From: JAVEDQ01 sp963783105
GTDB taxonomy: Bacteria > Actinomycetota > Actinomycetes > Frankiales > Frankiaceae
DNA: 64,000 bases
Assembly: GCA_963783105.1 (NCBI GenBank)
Contig: CAWAMI010000001.1
Location: forward strand, 62,001 to 126,000
Direction of reading: 5' to 3'
The notes beneath the pieces are model-generated. The model was not told the DNA's origin, did not search any database, and saw only the letters and a list, made by a program, of their open reading frames with translations. Position 1 is the first letter of the stretch, and each line of letters opens with the position of its first letter. This document shows, in pieces, positions 34,856 through 43,014 of the stretch. The translations under genes were made by a program, and so were the position numbers.

Positions 34856-35815
34856 ATGTCTCGACTTCGTTCCGTGCTGCCGGGCCGGACGCCGATCGGC
34901 CTGTCGTGGGGCGTCGCACGCCAACTCGCGGCCGGAGCCCGGCCAGGTGGCGAGGTCGGACTCGAAGCGCCGCCGGACTGGCGGGTGGAACGGGTCGACC
35001 GGTTCGGCCCCTTCTACACGCGCATCGTCTACCGCCTGCCCGACGGCTCCACGCGGATCTGGACCTCACGACGCCACCGCCTGGGCTGCGAGCTCCGGCG
35101 GCCGGCCAGGGCACTGCTGGACATCGGGCACGCCACCAGCCCCGTCCACGCCCTCTGGCGCCCCGAGCGGTTGTCCTGGTGGATGGCGGTCAACTACCTG
35201 CTCGCGTCCATGGTGCTGCTGATCGCGGTTGCGGGCCGGCTCACCGGCAACATCGCGCCCTCGTCGGCGTGGTGGTGGTACCTGGCCGCGTCCGGCATCT
35301 ACGCCTTCGGCTCCTACTTCGGGCTCGTCTCGGCTCTGAACGCCGCAGATGATCTCCGCGACAACGATCAGGGAGCCCGGGGCTACCGCTGGTGGGGATG
35401 GCAGCCCGATCGACTCGGCTACGTCGTCACGCTGGCGCTGCTGTTGGGCTCCCTGCTGTTCGTGATCCGGGCGGTCCTGGAAATCGGTTGGGCCGACGGA
35501 TCATCGTTTGTCGCCTTCGTGGCCAGGGCGCTGACCGTGCTCGCCTCGATCATTTGGGTCGTCATGATCGGTGTCGAGGTACGCGAGGTCCGGGTGGCCC
35601 GCTTCTGGTGGGAGCCGCGGAACCTGGCGTGGTGCCGTGCGGCGCTGAACTTCGTGGGAGCAGCCGGGTTCCTGCTCGGGAGCCTGATGACGAGTGTCTC
35701 GGTGGATCTGCCGGTGATCGCGGACGGCGATTCGGCGGGACTGCTGCTGTCCCTGGTGAGCGCCGGACTGTTCCTGGTCGGGAGCTACCTGATCCTCCCG
35801 GAACTCGACCGGTAG
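34856..35815 (+). CDS. conserved multi-spanning membrane protein of unknown function
   Basis: A 319-residue protein. Residues ~1-115 are soluble and basic, with VERVDRFGPFYTRIVYRLPD and a Trp/Arg-rich strand. About six hydrophobic helices follow in pairs (MAVNYLLASMVLLIAVAG; WWWYLAASGIYAFGSYFG; YVVTLALLLGSLLFVI; ALTVLASIIWVVMIGVEV; NFVGAAGFLLGSLM; LLLSLVSAGLFLVGSYLIL). No enzyme motif is recognised. ATG at 34856 has GGGGA 5 nt upstream. It is divergent from sbcD, with a 150-nt gap. Confidence 0.72.
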   Translation: MSRLRSVLPGRTPIGLSWGVARQLAAGARPGGEVGLEAPPDWRVERVDRFGPFYTRIVYRLPDGSTRIWTSRRHRLGCELRRPARALLDIGHATSPVHALWRPERLSWWMAVNYLLASMVLLIAVAGRLTGNIAPSSAWWWYLAASGIYAFGSYFGLVSALNAADDLRDNDQGARGYRWWGWQPDRLGYVVTLALLLGSLLFVIRAVLEIGWADGSSFVAFVARALTVLASIIWVVMIGVEVREVRVARFWWEPRNLAWCRAALNFVGAAGFLLGSLMTSVSVDLPVIADGDSAGLLLSLVSAGLFLVGSYLILPELDR

Positions 35816-35963
35816 CCGACGGCGCGACGTGGTCGACGCCGCACAAGTCGCAGGCACGATGTGGTGAAAATGTGTACATATCGGGAAAGGACCACCACGG
35901 CCAGTTGACCTTTTCACGCCGATCCGATGGTCGGGCGGCGCCTGCGAGGAGGTGCCCCGCGAC

Positions 35964-37403
35964 ATGTCGGATGCGAATCCGCCCCCCGAGGGCGGGGTGG
36001 CAACGGCGGACGCCGACGCCGTCGGAACCGTCAACGGAATCACCGTCACGGACGAGCGCACCATGCGCCGGGCTGTCGCCGCCGCCACGATCGGCAACGT
36101 CACGGAGTGGTTCGACTTCGGGGTCTACTCCTATCTGGTCGTGGTCCTCACCGACGTCTTCTTCACCGGGCTTCCGACCGGAACCGGGCAGATCGCCGCC
36201 TTCGGCACCTTCGCCGCTTCCTTCCTGGTCCGTCCGCTCGGCGGGCTGTTCTTCGGGCCGCTGGGCGACCGCATCGGACGCACGAAGGTGCTGGCCCTGA
36301 CCGTCCTGCTCATGGCCACGGCGACCTTCGCGCTCGGTCTGATCCCGAGCTACGCGAGCATCGGCATCGCCGCACCCCTGCTCGTCCTCGCCGTCCGGCT
36401 GGTCCAAGGCTTCTCCACCGGTGGCGAGTACGCGGGGGCGATGACCTTCATCGCGGAGTACAGCGCCGACCGCAAGCGCGGCTTCTTCTGCAGCTGCCTC
36501 GAGTTCGGCACGCTCACCGGCTACGCGATGGGCGCCGGGCTGGTGACGATCCTGACCGCGGTGCTGTCGCACCAGCAGATGCTCAGCTGGGGGTGGCGGA
36601 TTCCCTTCCTCGTCGCCCTTCCGCTCGGGATCATCGGCATCTACCTGCGGCTCCGACTGGAGGAAACCCCGGCCTTCCGGCAGATGATCGAGAGCTCGGA
36701 CGAGGATGCCGGCACCGCGCCGAAGCAGGCGTTCCGGTCGGTCTTCGTCGACCACTGGCGGGTCCTGCTGCTGGCCGGCGGACTGGTCATCGCATGGAAC
36801 ATCACGAACTACATGCTCACCAGCTACATGCCGACGTACCTGACCTCGACGCTCCCGGATGCGGGCCGGGCGGGGGTCGGACAGACCACCTCCGACCTCT
36901 TGCAGATATCGGTGCTCGTCATCCTCATCGTTCTCGTCGCCTTCCTCGGCCGGCTCAGCGACCGGGTGGGACGGCGGCGGGTGCTGTTGACCGGCTGCGC
37001 TGCTCTGATCGTTCTCGGGATCCCTTCCGTCCTGCTGCTGCGGGTGGGCAGCATCGTGGCGACGTTCGCGGGTCTGTTGATCATGGGATTGACGTTGGTC
37101 TGCTTCTCCTCGACGGCCCCGTCGACCCTGCCCGCGATGTTCCCGACCAGCATCCGCTACAGCGGCCTGTCGATCACCTTCAACATCTTCGTCTCGGCCT
37201 TCGGGGGGACGACCGCGACCATCGTCGCTGCACTGGTGACGGCGACCGGCGACCTCACCTGGCCCGGCTACTACCTGGTGGCGGCCGGCGTCATCGGGGC
37301 CGGGAGCATCTACCTCATGCGGGAGACGGCCCGCCGACCGTTGGAGGGCTCGCAGCCGGCTGCGTCGGACGAACAGGAGGCCCGCGAGCTGGTCGCCGCC
37401 TGA
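35964..37403 (+). CDS. MFS transporter, metabolite:H+ symporter (MHS) family
   Basis: A 479-residue 12-helix transporter of the MHS (ProP/KgtP/ShiA-like) family. The signature segments are ATIGNVTEWFDFGVYSYL, PLGGLFFGPLGDRIGRTKVL, RLVQGFSTGGEYAGA and the mid-protein LGRLSDRVGRRRVLL. ProP-type proteins import osmolytes or organic acids with H+; the substrate here is not predictable. ATG at 35964 lies 11 nt after a GAGGAGG, while the alternative GTG at 35952 overlaps it. Upstream is an AT-rich patch (TGTGTACATATC, 35871-35882), unusual in this genome and promoter-like. Confidence 0.9.
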   Translation: MSDANPPPEGGVATADADAVGTVNGITVTDERTMRRAVAAATIGNVTEWFDFGVYSYLVVVLTDVFFTGLPTGTGQIAAFGTFAASFLVRPLGGLFFGPLGDRIGRTKVLALTVLLMATATFALGLIPSYASIGIAAPLLVLAVRLVQGFSTGGEYAGAMTFIAEYSADRKRGFFCSCLEFGTLTGYAMGAGLVTILTAVLSHQQMLSWGWRIPFLVALPLGIIGIYLRLRLEETPAFRQMIESSDEDAGTAPKQAFRSVFVDHWRVLLLAGGLVIAWNITNYMLTSYMPTYLTSTLPDAGRAGVGQTTSDLLQISVLVILIVLVAFLGRLSDRVGRRRVLLTGCAALIVLGIPSVLLLRVGSIVATFAGLLIMGLTLVCFSSTAPSTLPAMFPTSIRYSGLSITFNIFVSAFGGTTATIVAALVTATGDLTWPGYYLVAAGVIGAGSIYLMRETARRPLEGSQPAASDEQEARELVAA

Positions 37404-37450
37404 CAGAGGCGCAGTCGAGGCCGCGGTCGAAGCCGCGGCAGGATGGCGAC

Positions 37451-37873
37451 GTGCGGGCGGTGGTGCAGCGGGTGACGCGGGCGGACGTGAGCGTGGACGG
37501 ACGCGTGGTCGGCGAGATCGGCGCCGGGCTCCTGCTGCTCGTCGGGGTCACGCACACCGACACCCCGGACGAGGCCGTGGCACTGGCCCGCAAGGCCCAC
37601 ACGCTGCGGATCCTCGACGGCGAGCGATCGGCCGAACAGGTGGGCGCGCCGCTGCTCGTGGTCAGTCAGTTCACGCTCTACGCCGACACCAGGAAGGGAC
37701 GGCGGCCGTCCTGGAACGCGGCCGCACCGGGACCGGTGGCCGAGCCGCTCGTCGAGCGGGTGATCGAGGAACTCCGCGCCCGCGGCGCGGAGGTCGCCGC
37801 CGGCGTCTTCGGGGCCGACATGCAGGTCGGCCTGGTCAACGACGGGCCGGTCACGGTCCTGCTCGAGGTCTGA
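37451..37873 (+). CDS. dtd: D-aminoacyl-tRNA deacylase
   Basis: A 140-residue enzyme that removes D-amino acids (and glycine from tRNA-Ala) from mischarged tRNAs. Signature motifs are VVSQFTLYADTRKGRRPS and the C-terminal NDGPVTV containing the cross-subunit Gly-Pro dipeptide. GTG at 37451 begins directly at the first strand (RAVVQRVTRADVSVDG), as in the family. Length is slightly under the usual ~145. It lies 47 nt downstream of the MFS gene on the same strand and converges with gatD. Confidence 0.94.
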   Translation: MRAVVQRVTRADVSVDGRVVGEIGAGLLLLVGVTHTDTPDEAVALARKAHTLRILDGERSAEQVGAPLLVVSQFTLYADTRKGRRPSWNAAAPGPVAEPLVERVIEELRARGAEVAAGVFGADMQVGLVNDGPVTVLLEV

Positions 37874-37918
37874 CGGAGCCGGCTCGAAGCCCGGGCGGCC
37901 CGGCGCGCGGCGGCAGGC

Positions 37919-38845
37919 TCAGGCGACGTCGAGCGCCCGCAGGCGCACCCGCCGCAGGCGGTCCGCCTCCGCCGGTCCGTCGAACGGCGCCAGGTCCGGA
38001 TGCACCCATCGCAGCAGCAGGTCGGCGAGCGCGGGGTTCTGGGCGAGCACCGGGCCGTGCAGGTAGGTGGCGAGAACCCGCCCGTCGCCGACGTCGGCCA
38101 CGTGTCCCTCGGCCCGGTCCGGCGTGCCGTTGCCGATGCCGACCCGCACCGTGCCGAGCCGCTTGCCCGGCGCATCCGGGACCGGTCGGGTACGGCCGCC
38201 GTGGTTCTCGTACCCGAGCAGCAGGGGCAGGTCGAACTCCGGGTCGGGCGCGACGACGATGTCGCCGACCGCGCGGGGCGGCGTCGGGTCGTCCGCACTC
38301 CCGAACGTCCGCCGCGTCTCGAGCCCGAGCAGGCCGACGCCGTCGTGCTGCTTGCCGTCGGCGCCGAGGAACGTCTCGCCCACGATCTGGAAGCCGGCGC
38401 AGACCGCGAAGACCGTGGCGCCGCCCTCGACCGCCCGCCGCAGCGAGTTCTCGCGCCGCATGCCCTCGGCGGCCAGTACCTGGGGCTCGTCCTCCCCGCC
38501 TCCGAGCAGGTACAGGTCGCACGAGGTCGGCACCGTCTCGCCCGCAGGTACGGACACCACCTCGGCGTCGAGACCGCGCCAGCGCAGCCGCTGGCTGAGT
38601 ACGAGGGCGTTGCCGCCGTCGCCGTAGGTGCCGAGCAACTCCGGATAGACGAGCGCGATGCGGGTCGTCGACTCCCTGTGCGGCCGGGCTCCCGGCGCGG
38701 ACTTCTCGGTCGGCCGGGGATGTCCCTCGGCGTCGCGGCTGCCGAAGAAGCCCTCGCCGCTGGCCCTGTCGCCGGCCCTGTCGCCGGAGTTGTCGTCGCT
38801 GCCCCTGTCCGGGCGCTGTTCCGCGGGCGCCGACGCCTCGCTCAT
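37919..38845 (-). CDS. gatD: GatD, glutaminase subunit of lipid II isoglutaminyl synthase
   Basis: A 308-residue class-I-type glutamine amidotransferase. With MurT it amidates the D-Glu of peptidoglycan lipid II. The core begins at ~residue 62 (RIALVYPELLGTYGDGGNA). The nucleophile Cys is in VFAVCAGFQIVG and the catalytic His in LATYLHGPVLAQNP. The first ~60 residues are an unusual Asp/Arg/Gly-rich extension including DRAGDRA repeats. No ATG, GTG or TTG lies between it and the core, and the ATG overlaps the murT stop (ATGA, 38842-38845), so the extension appears to be translated. Confidence 0.92.
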   Translation of the reverse strand: MSEASAPAEQRPDRGSDDNSGDRAGDRASGEGFFGSRDAEGHPRPTEKSAPGARPHRESTTRIALVYPELLGTYGDGGNALVLSQRLRWRGLDAEVVSVPAGETVPTSCDLYLLGGGEDEPQVLAAEGMRRENSLRRAVEGGATVFAVCAGFQIVGETFLGADGKQHDGVGLLGLETRRTFGSADDPTPPRAVGDIVVAPDPEFDLPLLLGYENHGGRTRPVPDAPGKRLGTVRVGIGNGTPDRAEGHVADVGDGRVLATYLHGPVLAQNPALADLLLRWVHPDLAPFDGPAEADRLRRVRLRALDVA

Positions 38846-40233
38846 CGCACGGGCTCCGCTCGGCTGGGGGTCGGGGCTCCGGCCGGCTCGAGCCGGCGCA
38901 GCAGGTCGCGGAAGGCGGTGTAGTTGGCGACAACGTCGACCATGCCGTCGACCATGCCGTCGACCCCGTCGGCGCCCCCGTGACCGTCGTCACCGGTCCG
39001 CACCGTCGTCGCCGCCCGCGCCGCGGCCTCGACCGAGTCAGCCAGCGTGTGCGGGACGCCGGCGTAGGCGAGGCGGACGCTGACGTCCTCCCGTCGCTCG
39101 CCGCAGACGAGCACCTCCCGCCCCGCCAGCCGCTCGAAGGGAACGTCCCACAGCCAGGACGGGTCCCGCCCGTCCGCCGTCCGGCTGTTGAAGTCGACGA
39201 CGACGGGACGCCGCGGCCCGCCGTCGAGCAGTTCGAGCATCTCCACCCAACCGGCCGGGTTCTTCGCGAGCAGGAGCCGGGCACGACGGCCCGGCGCGAC
39301 CGGGGCGATGGAGTACCGGCCCTGCACCGCGTCGAGCCCGGACATCGCGTCCAGGGCGTCGTCCACCTCGACGCCGAAGGTCTCGGCGGTGGCGGCGGCG
39401 ATGGCGGCGTTGCCGACGTTGACCCGGCCGGGCAGCGTGAGCGCGACCGTCTTCGGCTTCCCGCGCCAGAGGAGGCTGTCGAGTCCGGTCACCTCGATCT
39501 GCGGCGTCGGGCGGGCGAACCCGCACGAACCGCACGACCAGTGCAGTCCGTCGCGCGAGAGCAGCGCCGCGTCGACAGGGCAGACCATCGCGTCGGCGGT
39601 CCAGTTCTGGCCCGCGGAGACCCAGACCTGGCGCGAGTAGCCGAGGGCGGCGTAGACGACCAGCGGGTCGTCGCAGTTGGCGACGGCGGTGCACCCGTCC
39701 TCACCCGGCGCACCAGGCTCGCCCGGGCGGGCAGCCGGCCCCGTGCCGAGCTCCTCACCGAGCCTGCGCCACAGAACGGCGATCCGACGGGTCTCGTTGG
39801 AGCGGTCCAGCTGGTCCCGGCTGATGTTGAGCAGCGCGACGGCGCGCGGCCGCACGGCCCGAGCCACCTGCGGCAGCCAGATCTCGTCGACCTCGAGGGC
39901 GGCGGGGCCGGCCACCGGGCGCCGCGCGAGGGCGTGGATGACCCCAGGCGTCATGTTCGCGCCCCCGGAGTTGCTGGCCACCGGGCCCTGCACGCCGAGC
40001 GCGGCGGCCAGCATCCGGGTCGTGGTGGTCTTGCCGTTCGTGCCGCTGACGCAGGCCGCGGGACGATCGGCGGCGACGGCGGCCAGCACGTCCGGATCGA
40101 CCTTCAGCGCGACCTTGCCGCCGATCATCTCGCCGGACCCACGGCCGAGTCGGCGCGAGGCACCGGACGCGGCCCGCTCGGCGATCAGGGCCAGCCGGGT
40201 CCGCAGCGGCAGTCGGGGCGGGGCGGGAGTCAT
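38842..40233 (-). CDS. murT: MurT, Mur-ligase-like subunit of lipid II isoglutaminyl synthase
   Basis: A 463-residue Mur-ligase fold protein. The ATP loop is VSGTNGKTTTTRML, and ALLNISRDQLDRSNE is the central-domain motif. A zinc-ribbon-like insert has CPVD followed ~15 residues later by CGSC. Other family members usually have CxxC at the first knuckle; here its second Cys is Asp, so zinc binding may be altered. The C-terminal MurT domain (VVDFNSRTADGRDPSWLWDV) is present. Near the end an in-frame 12-bp repeat (38935-38958) encodes VDGM units. First gene of the murT-gatD operon, with a 4-nt overlap. It makes the peptidoglycan precursor amide. Confidence 0.92.
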   Translation of the reverse strand: MTPAPPRLPLRTRLALIAERAASGASRRLGRGSGEMIGGKVALKVDPDVLAAVAADRPAACVSGTNGKTTTTRMLAAALGVQGPVASNSGGANMTPGVIHALARRPVAGPAALEVDEIWLPQVARAVRPRAVALLNISRDQLDRSNETRRIAVLWRRLGEELGTGPAARPGEPGAPGEDGCTAVANCDDPLVVYAALGYSRQVWVSAGQNWTADAMVCPVDAALLSRDGLHWSCGSCGFARPTPQIEVTGLDSLLWRGKPKTVALTLPGRVNVGNAAIAAATAETFGVEVDDALDAMSGLDAVQGRYSIAPVAPGRRARLLLAKNPAGWVEMLELLDGGPRRPVVVDFNSRTADGRDPSWLWDVPFERLAGREVLVCGERREDVSVRLAYAGVPHTLADSVEAAARAATTVRTGDDGHGGADGVDGMVDGMVDVVANYTAFRDLLRRLEPAGAPTPSRAEPVR

Positions 40234-40306
40234 CCCCGCCTAGCCTGCCAGAGGTCGCCGGTGAGCCCCGGCACCGACTGCTCCGCTCAGCTGAAGTCGG
40301 TGCCGA

Positions 40307-41911
40307 TCAGCGGATGTTGTTGACGCCCTGGGCGTTGAGGAAGGCGATCGGGTCGGTCCGCTGGTTGTCGATGTGCACCTCGAAGTGCAGGTGCGGCCCG
40401 GTGGACATGCCCTCGGATCCGACCCGGGCGATGTTCTGCCCGACCTTGACGTGCGCATCCGGCGGGATCAGCAGGTCCTGGTAGCGCATGTGCCCGTAGA
40501 CGGTCTGCACGCCGCCGGGGTGCTGCAGCACGATCCAGTTGCCGAAGCCCTGGGCCGGGCCCCAGTACAGGACGTCGCCCTCGGACGCGGCGTAGATCGG
40601 GGTGCCCAGCGGCGCCGCGAGGTCGATGCCGGGGTGCCCGTTGGCGTCCCGGCCGTTGCGGACGCCGAAGCGCTGGCTGAGCGCGAACGTGCCGAGCCGC
40701 AGCGGCAGGGTCCAGCCACGGCCGATGACGGGGACGCCTCCGGTGACCACCGGTCCGCCGGTCGTCGTGCTGCCCGCGCCGGTGTTGACCACGAACCGCA
40801 GCGCGTCGGCGTCGGAGCCCGGCACGGCCTGCTGCGCCGCCTTCGCCGCGGCGACCGGGTCGGCGTCCTTCCCGAGCTTGATGACGAGGACGCCACCCTT
40901 GACGAGGCCGAGGTCGGCCGAGCGGCTGCGGTCGGCCACGACGCCGACACCGGCCAGCCGGGTGGTGGCGAAGGCGCCGACCCGGAACTCCTTCTGCGTC
41001 TCGCGCCCGATCTTGGTGCGGTCGCCGAGCTTGACCCCGAGGGCGCTGGCGACCGCGTGGGCCACCGCTACGTCGCCGCTCGCGATCCGTTGCCACAGGG
41101 CGTCGACCTGCGCCGTGTTGTCGGGGGCGTAGTTCCGGAACGTCGAGGGGTCGACACCGACCGCGGTCGTGGTGCCCTCGCCGAGCTTGACGCGGGCACC
41201 GTCGATCTGCAGGACGCTGTCCGGCTTGGTGGCGCGCTTGACCTTGGCGAGCTGGTCGGAGGTGATCGGCTTCTTCGCGACGACGAGCACGTCCGGGTCG
41301 ACCCGGTCCTTCATCGGCGCCACGGGAGGCGCGGAAGTGGCACCGCTGCCCCCGCCGGTGCCTCTCCCGGGGTTGACGGCACCGGTCGGGTTGGTCGCGA
41401 CCGACGCGCCCTTGCCGTTGAAGATGGCCTGGTTCGCGGCGGCGACGTCGGTGTCACCGTCGACGCCGCCGGCGCCGACCGGCACCTGCTCGTAGCGAAC
41501 GCCGTTGTCGCCGCCGCGCTGGGCCACGGTGACGCCGGCGATGCTGCTGACGCCCGCGAGCATGACGGCGACCATGGCGACCAGCACGCCGTGCGGGATA
41601 CGCCGACGCGGGGGACGGGACGGGGCGGCGCCGGAACGCGGCCTACGTGGCCGGCCCGAACCGCCCGCGGCGCCGCGAGCCGGACGCGCGCCCGACCTCG
41701 GGCGGCCAGCGGCGCCCGGGACGCGGCTGCGGCGTGCGGTGTCCCCGGCCGGACGACGGCGGGGACGAGCGCCCGGTTCGGCGTCAACGACCGGCGACGG
41801 GCGGCGACGCACCGTCCGTCGTGCCTCACTCCGCACCGTCCCGGCAGGCGGGGACTCCGGTCCGGGAACCGACGCGTCCAGGGGACGCGCAGAGCGCTCG
41901 TCAGTCGACAA
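40307..41911 (-). CDS. M23 (LytM-type) peptidoglycan endopeptidase, membrane anchored
   Basis: A 534-residue protein. A long Arg/Pro-rich cytoplasmic N terminus (~1-110) is followed by one membrane helix (VLVAMVAVMLAGVSSIAGVTVA), an extracellular linker and stalk, and a C-terminal M23 domain (~410-530). Zinc ligands are in HPGIDLA (HxxxD), and the active-site pair is in GPHLHFEVH (HxH). Expected to cut cross-links or act as an amidase activator outside the membrane. The TTG start at 41911 has AGGAGG 9 nt upstream, better than the GTG at 41836. A 14-bp palindrome sits 51 nt upstream. Confidence 0.87.
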   Translation of the reverse strand: MSTDERSARPLDASVPGPESPPAGTVRSEARRTVRRRPSPVVDAEPGARPRRRPAGDTARRSRVPGAAGRPRSGARPARGAAGGSGRPRRPRSGAAPSRPPRRRIPHGVLVAMVAVMLAGVSSIAGVTVAQRGGDNGVRYEQVPVGAGGVDGDTDVAAANQAIFNGKGASVATNPTGAVNPGRGTGGGSGATSAPPVAPMKDRVDPDVLVVAKKPITSDQLAKVKRATKPDSVLQIDGARVKLGEGTTTAVGVDPSTFRNYAPDNTAQVDALWQRIASGDVAVAHAVASALGVKLGDRTKIGRETQKEFRVGAFATTRLAGVGVVADRSRSADLGLVKGGVLVIKLGKDADPVAAAKAAQQAVPGSDADALRFVVNTGAGSTTTGGPVVTGGVPVIGRGWTLPLRLGTFALSQRFGVRNGRDANGHPGIDLAAPLGTPIYAASEGDVLYWGPAQGFGNWIVLQHPGGVQTVYGHMRYQDLLIPPDAHVKVGQNIARVGSEGMSTGPHLHFEVHIDNQRTDPIAFLNAQGVNNIR

Positions 41912-41961
41912 CGCTCGCTACCTCCTCAACCATCGGCCCCCACACATCCATCTACCCCAAC

Positions 41962-41975
41962 GAGTGTCGACACTC
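41962..41975. promoter_or_regulatory. 14-bp perfect palindrome upstream of the M23 peptidase
   Basis: GAGTGTCGACACTC is a perfect inverted repeat in the 170-nt gap between the GT2 stop and the peptidase start on the minus strand. It has the size of a dimeric repressor operator. No known regulator is assigned. Confidence 0.45.
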
Positions 41976-42081
41976 CGGGTCACGGCAGACGGACCACCGC
42001 CGAGACGACGGCTGCTCCAGCGAGTGCCCGCATGGACCGGCTGCTCAAACCCGCAGCACGGACCATCGGCATCACGGAGCG

Positions 42082-43014
42082 TCAGCTTTGTCCGGTTGCG
42101 TGCAGGTTACTGCCTGGCGAACTCCGCCCGTTCTGGTCGTCCACAGGCTCGTCCGGCTCCCGGCTCGCTTGTCCGAGCAGTGCTTCGTAGGCGTCGACGG
42201 TCCGGGAGCCCACGGTGGTGGGCAGCTCGAGGTGGTGCGCCCCCGTCGGCAGCAGGCCGACACCGCCGGCCGCCTCGAGCACCCGCAGCTGGGCGACCAC
42301 GTCCTCGCCGTAGGCACCGCGCCCCAACTCGCGCCAGAAGTCGAAGCCGCCCGTCGCCCTCAGCACGTTCCGGTCGAACAGCACGCAACCGGCCGCCCAG
42401 GCCACCCGGTAGGCCACCCACCGTTCGGAGAACGGCGACAGCCCGAGCCGCTGACCGAGGTGGGTGGGGTTGGCCGCGTTGTGCAGCCGCCATCGTTCCC
42501 AGCCCGGGTCCGACTTCCGGACCCGCTCCGGCTCCGGCCGCACACCGGCCGCCAGCGGCTCGAAGGCCTGCCAGTCGTGCTCGCGCACGTCGTCGAGAAA
42601 GGAGAGCCCCGTCATCGCCATCGCGACGAAACCGACCCGCAGCTCGGACATCGCGTCGAGCAGCCGCAGGAGCGACTCGGGCTCGAGAACGATGTCGTCG
42701 TCGAGGTAGAGCAGATAAGGCCGCCGCGCCTGCTCGAGCAGGAACGCCCGGTTCTCGATCACGCCCTCGCCGCTCGGGTGGTGCAGGACCTCGACGTCGA
42801 CCCCCCGCTGCCGGAGCACCCGCAGGACGCCGGCGACGAGCGGTGAGTGCACGGCGGTACCGGCCTCGGACTGGTCGGCGACCCGCACCCGCGAAGGAAG
42901 CACGCGCTGGCCGACCAGGCCGGTCAGGGTGACGGCGAGGGCCGCCTCCCGCTCGTAGGTCGGGATCAGCACCTCGACGTCGGCGCCGGCGAGGGGCTCG
43001 ACGGCGCCGCTCAC
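42082..43014 (-). CDS. GT2-family glycosyltransferase
   Basis: A 310-residue GT-A fold enzyme. The strand ADVEVLIPTYEREAALAVTL opens the nucleotide-binding half. The DxD-like metal site is in YLLYLDDDIVLEPESLL, and a family-2 acceptor region follows with GCVLFDRNVL and GGFDFWRELGRGAYGEDV (putative base E/D). No membrane helices are seen, so it is a soluble, membrane-associated transferase. Last gene of a four-gene operon (GT9, GT4, hldE, GT2). GTG at 43014 overlaps the hldE stop (GTGA). Sugar and acceptor are unknown. Confidence 0.86.
   Translation of the reverse strand: MSGAVEPLAGADVEVLIPTYEREAALAVTLTGLVGQRVLPSRVRVADQSEAGTAVHSPLVAGVLRVLRQRGVDVEVLHHPSGEGVIENRAFLLEQARRPYLLYLDDDIVLEPESLLRLLDAMSELRVGFVAMAMTGLSFLDDVREHDWQAFEPLAAGVRPEPERVRKSDPGWERWRLHNAANPTHLGQRLGLSPFSERWVAYRVAWAAGCVLFDRNVLRATGGFDFWRELGRGAYGEDVVAQLRVLEAAGGVGLLPTGAHHLELPTTVGSRTVDAYEALLGQASREPDEPVDDQNGRSSPGSNLHATGQS

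Noticed and set aside
41912..42081. Possible second c-di-AMP riboswitch before the M23 peptidase
   Set aside because: The GGGGTGAA and CCCGAA...GACAGCT signatures are absent; only the palindrome is notable.
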